Source: Aureococcus anophagefferens (lineage: Eukaryota; Sar; Pelagophyceae; Pelagomonadales; Pelagomonadaceae). Taken from it: a stretch of 61,434 nucleotides of DNA. The notes beneath the pieces are model-generated. The model was not told the DNA's origin and ran no database searches. It worked only from the letters and a program-made list of their open reading frames with translations. The stretch lies in the NCBI RefSeq assembly GCF_000186865.1, contig NW_008705581.1, positions 283,428 through 344,861 of the forward strand. The letters are read 5' to 3'. Every line of letters begins with the position of its first letter. Position 1 is the first letter of the stretch. The position numbers and the translations under genes are program-made. This document shows, one piece after another, positions 46,842-53,852 of the stretch.

Positions 46842-48513
46842 ATGGTGCGCGGCGCGCGCGCCGCCGCGCTGTGCGTCGCGGCGGCCGCCGCCGCCCGGTG
46901 GTGCGCCTTCGTGCTCGCGCCTCTGCCCGTGGGCGAGCCCGCGCGGCCCCTCGACGACGGCGCCTACGACCTCGTCGACGTCGCCGCGCCCGTCGCCGCG
47001 GGCTGGCGGCTCAGAGTCCTCGCGGGCCTCTTCCGCGTCGACGCGCTCTACCCGGCGCTCGCGCGGTTCCTGCTCAACGCGAACGGCGTGGACCGCGTGC
47101 GGTCGCTCGCGCGCGCCGTGCCCGAGCGCGTGCCGTCGCGGCCGCTGCCGCTCGTGCGCCTCGGCGCCGCCGAGTACGAGCGGCAGGTCGCCGCGGCGGC
47201 GGCCTGGTCGCCCGACGTCGCGCCGCGCGCGCCGCGGCGGCGCTGGTCCGTCGAGGACTACGCGCGCGCGTACCGGTCAGGGGCGACGACGCCGGCGGCC
47301 GTCGCCGAGGCGCTCCTCGCGGCGGTCCCGCGGCTCGAGGCGGCGCTCGGCCGCGTCTTCGCGCACTGCGACGCCGCGGCGGTGCGCGCGCAGGCCGCGG
47401 CGGCGACGCGGCGCCTCGCGGCCGGCGCGCCGCGGTCGGTTTTCGACGGCGTCCCCGTGGCCGTCAAGGACATGATCGCCGTCGCGGGCTTCCCCAAGTA
47501 CTCGGGCGCGTTCCCTTCCGGCCGGGGCCCGGAGCCGCGCGACGACCCCGTCGTCGCGCGGCTCCGCGACGCCGGCGCGATCGTCGTCGGCGCGACGGTC
47601 ATGACGGAGTTCGGCATCTCGCCGATCGGCTGGAACGCGCACTACGGCGGCGCGCGGAACCCGTGGGACGCGGACCGCTACGCCGGCGGCAGCTCGACGG
47701 GCAGCGCCGTCGCCGTCGCCGCGGGCCTGCTGCCCGTCGCCGTCGGGTTCGACGGCGGCGGGTCCGTGCGCGTGCCCGCCGCGCTCACGGGTTTGTACGG
47801 TCTCGCCGCCGGGTTCGCGCGCGTGCCGTTCCGCACGGAGGCGCCGTGCTCCATGACGCACGCGGGGCCCTTCGCGACGACGGCGCGCGACGCGGAGCTC
47901 GCGTCAGCGTCCTGCATCCGTGACAATTTCGAGAGATTTCGACCGGGAAAACGATGAAACATCGTTACCGACGCATGTGGTAGGCTCGTGTACGCTCTCA
48001 TCTCCGCGCCGGCGGCCGACGGCGAGGGCACGCACACGACGACGACGCTCTACCGGCCGCCGCCCCCGTCCGGCGCGGAGCCGCCGCGGCGCATGCGCCT
48101 GGGCGTGCTCCGGGGCGCGATCGACGACAGCGAGCCCGACGTCCGGGACGCCGTCGAGGCCGCCCTGGCGGCGCTCGCGGAGGACCACGAGCTCGTCGAC
48201 GTCGCGATCCCGCACCTGATGACGCTGTCCCTCGCCGGCGTCGCCCGCCTTTCCGGCCCCGCGGGACCGACGCGCCGCGCAGGTCGCTCGCGCACTCGAG
48301 ANNNNNNNNNNNNNNNNNNNNNNNNNNNNNNNNNNNNNNNNNNNNNNNNNNNNNNNNNNNNNNNNNNNNNNNNNNNNNNNNNNNNNNNNNNNNNNNNNNN
48401 NNNNNNNNNNNNNNNNNNNNNNNNNNNNNNNNNNNNNNNNNNNNNNNNNNNNNGTCGACGCGCCGCGGCCGCGCGTCTTCGCGAGCGAGTTCGACGCGCT
48501 CCTCGCGCCGTGA
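46842..48513 (+). CDS. amidase-signature hydrolase (FAAH/GatA-like), assembly gap inside
   Basis: Model: join(46842..47896, 47984..48513) with N at 48302-48453. MVRGARAAALCVAAAAAARW is a signal or anchor. The amidase-signature core is clear: VFDGVPVAVKDMIAVAGFP (catalytic Lys), GAIVVGATVMTEFGISPIGW, YAGGSSTGSAVAVAAGLLPV (cis-Ser) and FDGGGSVRVPAALTGLYGL (nucleophilic Ser). Enzymes of this family hydrolyse amides, including fatty-acid amides. The family C introner at 47897 splits ARDAE from LVYALISAP. The last ~60 nt before TGA (VFASEFDALLAP) are plausible end sequence, but the frame through the gap cannot be verified. The encoded C-terminal part seems shorter than in typical members. Confidence 0.78.
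47897..47983 (+). mobile_element. introner, family C copy 5
   Basis: An 87-nt intron with GC donor. The target is GCTCGCGT on the donor side and GCTCGTGT on the acceptor side (one mismatch). The element runs CAGCGTCCTGCATCCGTGAC ... TTTCGAGAGATTTCGACCG ... GCATGTGGTAG. It contains ACGATG AAA CATCGT, a hairpin equivalent to that in copy 3 with a paired change. Confidence 0.92.
48302..48453. other. assembly gap (152 N)
   Basis: Run of unknown bases within the amidase gene. Nothing can be inferred about what it replaces; the true length may differ. Confidence 0.99.
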
Positions 48514-48786
48514 CCGCGTATGTGGAGGCGGCTCGGGGCGCAGTCGGTCTCGCGCAGGAGCGTAGGCGCCGTTGAGACCTTAACGAACTAATCCTTACAA
48601 AACTTGGCTAGGTATCCGAGCGGCCCTGGCATATCTTGGCCGAGCGCAGCCCTGAAACTGTACCGGGAATCACGTTATTTCATCGCTGCGCGGCGCGGGC
48701 GATGATGTGCCGCAACCCAAACCGTGCGTGCTGACCTATTTTTTTTTTGTTGAACTTCAACTGCATAGGCCCGCGGCGGTTAACGC

Positions 48787-49371
48787 ATGGCAGTTGGTCG
48801 GTTAACGCGCTGGCCGTTGGTCGTTGGTCTCATGGCTGCGGCTGCCGCGGGCGCGCCCGTCCCGCGGGGCCCGCTGGTCCTGCCCGTGCCCCTCGTGTTC
48901 CGCAACCCGGAGGCAGTACAATGGTACCATGCGATCAAGGCCATGGGGTGGCACCACGACCGGTTGTGCATGTGGATGGCGAATGCCCGAATGGAACTAG
49001 TGGAAGCGACAACTTTGCGGCTGGCGGCAGAGGCACGTGCCAAGCAGCTCCAGGACAATCTGGACAAGATAGAGAAGAAGAAGAAGGATGAGCAGAAGAA
49101 GAGGTACAACCAGAATAGAAATGTCAAACAAGCGTTGGATGGTGTGACCGGGAAATATGGCGACGAGGACGGCACCGAATTCATCGACCAGTCTCAGTGC
49201 TCTGAGGATCTGATCAAGTGGGTGAAAGCAATGATTGAGTGCACAACTGGTTATGGGCGGGAGCAGAGAAAGAAGCTGCTCAACGAGCTGTTCGAGAAGG
49301 CTTGGAACGGTCTGTATGCTCAAGAACGGCTGCTGGCCATGCAGATATCTCCGTCTAATTATTATTTTTGA
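48787..49371 (+). CDS. small secreted coiled-coil protein with atypical base composition
   Basis: 194 residues. MAVGRLTRWPLVVGLMAAAA AGAP looks like a signal peptide. The body has VQWYHAIKAMGWHHDRLCMW, a charged coiled coil (AEARAKQLQDNLDKIEKKKK DEQKKRY), then DLIKWVKAMIECTTGYGREQ and ELFEKAWNGLYAQERLL. Codon choice uses many A- and T-ending codons, in contrast to the near-exclusive G/C third positions of nearby genes. This suggests recent acquisition, a mobile-element origin, or a gene under weak selection. No family recognised. Confidence 0.5.
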   Translation: MAVGRLTRWPLVVGLMAAAAAGAPVPRGPLVLPVPLVFRNPEAVQWYHAIKAMGWHHDRLCMWMANARMELVEATTLRLAAEARAKQLQDNLDKIEKKKKDEQKKRYNQNRNVKQALDGVTGKYGDEDGTEFIDQSQCSEDLIKWVKAMIECTTGYGREQRKKLLNELFEKAWNGLYAQERLLAMQISPSNYYF

Positions 49372-49493
49372 GCGAGCTATGAGCAGCTCATCAGGCTGCC
49401 AGCAGCTCCATCGTGGACTTAGGCGAATTTCATGCGACGAATCTTTTGTTGCCTGCGACGAATTTCCCATCCGGCACTTATAGTAGGTCCTAC

Positions 49494-49834
49494 CTACGAA
49501 GCGACCTTAGCCTTGGCGAGCTTCGCGCGGCGGGCCGCGCGAGGAAGGTCGGGGGGCGGCATCACGGGGGCCCAAAACTCAGCGACTGTTTTCGTGGGGG
49601 AGTAGAGGACATCCACAGAAGATGGCTTCGCCTTCTTTGGCTGGTGTTTGTTCCCCGAGGGTGAGGCCGGAGGCGTACGTCTAGAACCAACAGCAGAAGA
49701 TTTCACAAGCGACTGCAGTTGTTCAAATGGCAAATCAACCCAATGCGTAGCTAGTGATAGAATCCGCGCATCAGCATCGTATTTCAGACACAAAGACGGA
49801 AGCTTCGGACGTCTACAAGACTTCGCTTTAACAG
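49494..49834 (-). CDS. hypothetical fragment with atypical codon use
   Basis: The minus-strand open frame's last ~113 residues are protein-like: PKLPSLCLKYDADARILSLA, THWVDLPFEQLQSLVKSSAV, VDVLYSPTKTVAEFWAPVMP, then a basic end RAARRAKLAKAKVAS. Upstream of about 49834 the frame continues into GC-rich DNA that codes an exon on the other strand, so the true 5' end is unknown. It has the same less GC-rich codon use as the gene at 48787, and the two face each other tail to tail. Possibly two genes of one inserted element. Confidence 0.4.
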
Positions 49835-49997
49835 GTTCTCCATCGCCATCATCATCCCCGTCGTCATCGCGGCCGTCCTCCTCGTCGCCGCGGTCCTCTA
49901 CCTCGTCCGCAAGCGCCGCGTCGCCGCGCGCCAGCCCCACCGCCAGACGTCCATGCCGACCATCGGCGGCGACGACGAGGCCGAGGTCGAGGCCTGA
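49835..49997 (+). pseudogene. orphan terminal exon encoding a membrane anchor and tail
   Basis: A 163-nt GC-rich piece starting after a good acceptor (CTTTAACAG/GTTCTCC). It encodes FSIAIIIPVVIAAVLLVAAV LYLVRKRRV and then a short tail ending GGDDEAEVEA and a TGA stop. This is the transmembrane segment, stop-transfer basics and cytoplasmic tail of a type I membrane protein. No matching ectodomain is present upstream, only the less GC-rich island. Either upstream exons lie far away or the gene was split by an insertion or rearrangement. Confidence 0.5.
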
Positions 49998-50149
49998 GGA
50001 GTCACGTTCCACCAAGCAAGCAGGCGCCCGGATGAGTATGAGAGGCTCCTCCGCCCGCCGACTCGGAGGCCCGCGTCGGGCACCAGACCCCGACGAGCTC
50101 CTCCACCAGAAGCTACCGCAGCGCGCTCCCCCCACCCGCCGCTCCCACC

Positions 50150-50295
50150 GCCGCGCGCGTCGTCGCCGCCGCCGCGGCTCCTCGTCGGAGGAGCCGCCGG
50201 GCGCCGACGCCTCGGTCGAGCAGCTCCCATCGCGCGCGTCGTCGCCGCGGCGGCGGCTCCTCGTCGGAGGAGCCGCCGGGCGCCGACGCGACGCC
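50150..50295. repeat. two-copy ~75-bp repeat with perfect hairpins
   Basis: GCGCGTCGTCGCCGC..., then the palindrome GGCTCCTCGTCGGAGGAGCC, then GCCGGGCGCCGACGC occurs twice in tandem. Each copy holds the 20-nt near-perfect hairpin. The function is unknown; it lies 3' of the next minus-strand gene and could act in transcript ending or simply be slippage. Confidence 0.55.
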
Positions 50296-50402
50296 TCCTT
50301 GGCGAGCTCCCTCCCCCGCGCGTTCCGCCCGTAAGCTGCTGCACAGAACGGGGCCGGCTCCTCGCGGGGGATTACGCGCGCGGGCTTTGGTCGCGAGCGG
50401 CC

Positions 50403-51009
50403 TCACTTGCCCTGCTCGAGGCCCTTGATGTACGCCTGGGCGGCATCGAGGGTCGGGACCTCGTGGGTATACGTGCCCGTCAGCTCGTAGCCGCTGCCCG
50501 GCGCGGCGACGCCCGGCGCGTCCGGCCGCGCGCAGAGCCGCGCGCAGACGCTCACCGCCGCGACGGCCGCGGCCGCGGCGCCGGCCTGCAGGAGCGCCTC
50601 CCGGTCCGGGTCCGCGGCGCCGTTCGCCTCCGGCACGACGGACGACGCGAGCGCCGCGGCGAGCAAGGACCCGAAGACGCCGCACCGCGCGGTGCACTTG
50701 GCCGCGGCCGCGGCGGCCTTCTCGGGCACGAGGAGCTCCGGGCGCTTGGAGATCGTCGGCGGCGCGAGCGCGGGCGCCGCCGGCGCCTCCGCGGGCGCCG
50801 CCGGCGCCAGGCCGAGGCGGGCCATGGCCGCGACGACGTTGCGGCAGGGCAGGGAGTCTCGCTTCGCGCCGCAGCCGAGCTCCTCGTAGTCGCGGTTCAG
50901 ACCTACGAGTTCGGCGGCGCCTCGGACGGCGCGGGCCACTCGACGAACCTCGGATGAGCTGGATCTCGTCGCACTTGGACCCGCCGGCAATGCTCTTGAG
51001 CGCATCCAT
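50403..51009 (-). CDS. unknown small protein with hydrophobic segments
   Basis: Model: complement(50403..50902, 50949..51009), 186 residues. It begins MDALKSIAGGSKCDEIQLIR and continues after a 46-nt GT-AG intron with GLNRDYEELGCGAKRDSLPC RNVVAAM. The middle is Pro/Ala-rich. Two Ala-rich hydrophobic stretches follow (VFGSLLAAALASSVV and AGAAAAAVAAVSVCARLC), then an end like LTGTYTHEVPTLDAAQAYIK. The Cys in GCGAKRDSLPC might pair as in small twin-Cys proteins. A two-helix organellar membrane protein is plausible, but I do not recognise it. Confidence 0.6.
50903..50948 (-). other. inferred 46-nt GT-AG intron (not an introner)
   Basis: Donor ATCCGAG/GTTCGTCG and acceptor CTCGTAG/GTCTGAAC. Splicing links EIQLIR to GLNRDYEEL in frame. 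The flanking octamers do not match, so it is not an introner. Confidence 0.6.
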
Positions 51010-51099
51010 GACGCTGCCCAAGTCCAGAAGGGCTCGTCCTGAAGGAAACTTGCTGCCGAATTGAAGTTCAAATTGAACCTCCCTTAGAGCTCGAGTACC

Positions 51100-53680
51100 C
51101 TAGGGCGCGGCGCCGTCGCCGCCGTCGTCCGGGTCGGCGGGGTCGAGGAGGCGGTGGATGAGATTCCGCCGCGCCTCCGGCGCGTCGCCGGCGCCGGCGG
51201 CGACGTTGACCTGGTAGGCCCCGCGGAGGCCCGTCGCCGTGCCCGTCACGGTCGCCGAGTCGATGACCATGGTGCTCTGGCGGCGCGCGCGCCGGAGCGC
51301 GGAGCGGTCGCCGGGCGCGCCCTCCGGCGCGTCGTCCTTGTACTCGCTGATGAAGGAGTCGAGCGTCGCGGAGACGACCAGGTTGAGCACGACGAGCACG
51401 CCGACGACGTACCAGGCGACGAAGAAGGCGCGCGCGGCCTTGGAGGTCACGGCGACGTAGCCCGACGCGAGCACGAACCAGTTGTTCACGATGAGGAGCT
51501 CGAAGAGGAGCACGAGCGCGGACGCGACGTCGTTGCAACTATTCGCGTAGTAGCCCACGCCCGCGGCGGTCGCGAAGTCCGGCGCCTTCTTCGCGATGGC
51601 GCGGAAGTGCGCGCTGTCTTCGTCGCGCGTGATCTTGCCGCCGAAGGCCGCGACGGCGACGGCCGCGAAGGCGAAGCCGATCCAGAGGAGCGCCGCGAAG
51701 AGCGTCCGCGCCTTGGGCAGCACGCGGCGGAGCGCCGCGGCGACCTTGTGGAACGCGGGGACGCCGTCGAAGACGCGCACGAGGCGCAGCGTCCGCGCGA
51801 GGAGCGCGTAGCGGATGACGTCGGCCTCGGAGAAGCCGTTCGGGTAGTAGACGTAGGCCGTCAGCGCGACGGCCGCGAGCGTCGCGCATCCGTCGAAGCT
51901 CGCCTGGAGGCTCGTGCGGCAGAGGTAGGCGACGACGCCGTTCCGCGCGACGCACCGCGCGACCAGTTCCGCGAGGTAGACGAGGGTGAAGACCGCGGAC
52001 GCGATCTGCGCGGGCGTGTCGGGCCGGCCGTCGACGTCCGCGGGGCTCCGCGCCTCGAGGCTCTTGGCGCCGTAGGCCGCCTCGAAGACGAGGTTCGCGA
52101 CGAGGAGCGCGTCGACGCAGCGGTCGAAGCGCGCGTCGCCGACGACGGCCGCGACGCGGCCCCGGAGCGACGCCGCGTCCGGCCGGTCGTCGACGCGGAC
52201 GAAGCGGAGCTTCAGCGCGTCGACGAGGAGCTCGAACTCGGCCTTGTCGACGGCCATGGAGCCGTCGTGGTCGAGCACGGCGAAGACGAGGGCCTGCGCG
52301 TCGCCGTCGAGGTGGGGCACGGACGCCGTCGCGTTGAGCTCCCCGAAGAGCCGCGCCATCGCGTCCCGGGACACGCCCCGGCCGTCGCGGCGCTCGAGGC
52401 TCAGCAGGATGTCGTAGGCGTCGTCGAGATTCCGCCGCTTCGACGCCGCGGCGAGCGCCGCCTCGGCCGCCGTCGACGTCGTGTAGCCGTCGGAGACGAC
52501 GGCGAGCACGACGTTGAGCAGGAACCAGAGGCAGAGCACGAGGAAGAGCGCGAAGAAGAGGAAGGTCGCGCGGTTCTTCGCGTAGGCGCGCTGCATGACG
52601 TCCGGGAAGTTCGACGTCGTCACGAGGATGAAGAGCTGCCAGACCTGGGCAGGAAAAGGGTGCGACATTCCCAACTCCAAAGGCTCCTCTCTCGGCCGCT
52701 TTCCACTCGTTTCGGCTCATTTTTGGACGAGCGATCATCTCTCGGAGCGGTCTCGAAGCGCGGATGCTTTTCCGGAACGCGCGCGCGCGGAACATTCACG
52801 GTGAAGCGACGTTGAATCACTCTTTTCCTGCCCCGTGCCGGACGGACGCGCCGTAGGTCGGGAAGACCTCGCGGCCCTCGGCCGTCTCGTTCTGGAAGAT
52901 GAGCGTCGCGAACCACGCGTAGAGCAACACGACGCAGCCGAGGAGCGCGAGGACGCTGAGCACGTCCGGCGCGACGCGCGCGATGAGGCGGAGCTGGGTC
53001 CGCACGTTCCGGTCGTGCGTCAGCACCAACAAACAGCGGCAGAGCGCGGACGCCGGCGTGAGCGACGCCGCGCCGCCGGCGCCGAAGGCCGCGGCCGCGT
53101 CCGCGGCGCAGAGCGCGAGCGCGCCGCAGCGCCAGGCGAAGAGGGGCCGCCCGGCGCCCCGGAAGTCGGCCAGCGCGTCGCGCGCGACGGCCTCGAGCGC
53201 CGCTTCCAGGAGCAGGCCGCCGAGCAGCGCGCCCGCGGCGGCGAGCGCCGCGCCGGGGCCGAGGCGCGAGAGGCCGCTGTTCGGGTAGAGGTGCGCGCGC
53301 GGCCCGGCGCCGCACGCGTCCGGCTGGTTTCGGCACCACCAGGGCTTCTCGAAGAGCGCGAGGAGGAGGAGCGCCCACGCGGCGTAGGCGCTGTAGAACG
53401 CCGCGCGGCCCAGCAGCCGGTGGAGCCGCCGCGCGCCCCGGGCCGTCTCGCGCGCCTCCCGCGGCGCGAGGAGCGACGCGCGCCGCCGCGCGACGCGCTT
53501 GCCCGCCGCCGACGCGTCGCCGCGGGACCGCTGCGCGACGCAGGCGCCCGTCCAGGCGCCGTGCACGAGGATCGCCGCGCGGAAGACGGCGAGCTTCGTC
53601 GCCTCGTCGTCGGGCAGCGCACTCGGGACGAGCGGCTCCTCCAGGGCGAGGGCCCGGCGCGCCGCCGTCGACGAGGCCAT
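51100..53680 (-). CDS. two-pore cation channel with EF hands (plant TPC1-type layout)
   Basis: Model: complement(51100..52644, 52844..53680), 793 residues. There are two six-helix channel repeats. The pore of repeat I spans the splice junction: FPTYGAS/VWQLFILVTTSNFPDVMQ, close to the TPC filter region LFxLxTTSNxPDV. The linker has EF-hand-like units (LDDAYDILLSLERRDGRGVS and VFAVLDHDGSMAVDKAEFEL). The repeat II voltage sensor is RYALLARTLRLVRVFDGVPA, and pore II is SCNDVASALVLLFELLIVNN WFV. TPCs release Ca2+ or Na+ across vacuolar or lysosomal membranes. EF hands between the repeats are found in plant TPC1 and make it calcium-regulated, whereas animal TPCs lack them. The N-terminal region up to residue 60 is basic and cytosolic. 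Intact apart from the introner in the pore. Confidence 0.88.
52645..52843 (+). mobile_element. introner, family A copy 10 (antisense), GT donor, inside a channel pore
   Basis: A 199-nt intron of a minus-strand gene. The target is GTCCGGCA on the donor side and GTCTGGCA on the acceptor side (one mismatch), giving a GT donor. The ends are CGGGGCAGGAAAAGAGTG and CACCCTTTTCCTGCCCAG. It interrupts the pore-I coding sequence of the two-pore channel, so correct removal is essential. Confidence 0.92.
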
Positions 53681-53852
53681 TTTGGGTGTTCCTTTCTGGC
53701 TGCCCGAGATGGCTGCCCAGATTGGCTGCCGCCTTCTCCGAGTGCAGCTTGCCTGCAATATCTGGCCTCGGCCAAAAGGCGATGGACTGTGAGTGCTAAT
53801 CCTTCGGCACCAAGATCGACGCGCTGCTGCGCCAACGCCGACCGTCGCAGCG

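Noticed and set aside
3355..47983. Family C as remnants of family A or B
   Set aside because: Start (CRGCGYCC), end (GTAG) and interior (GAGAGATTTCGACCGGG) are shared among the seven copies and do not align with the ends of A or B. The short word CGAGAG also found in A is too short to prove descent.
48600..48700. tRNA-like gene in the low-GC stretch after the amidase
   Set aside because: No complete cloverleaf, no conserved B-box, and the stem pairings do not close.
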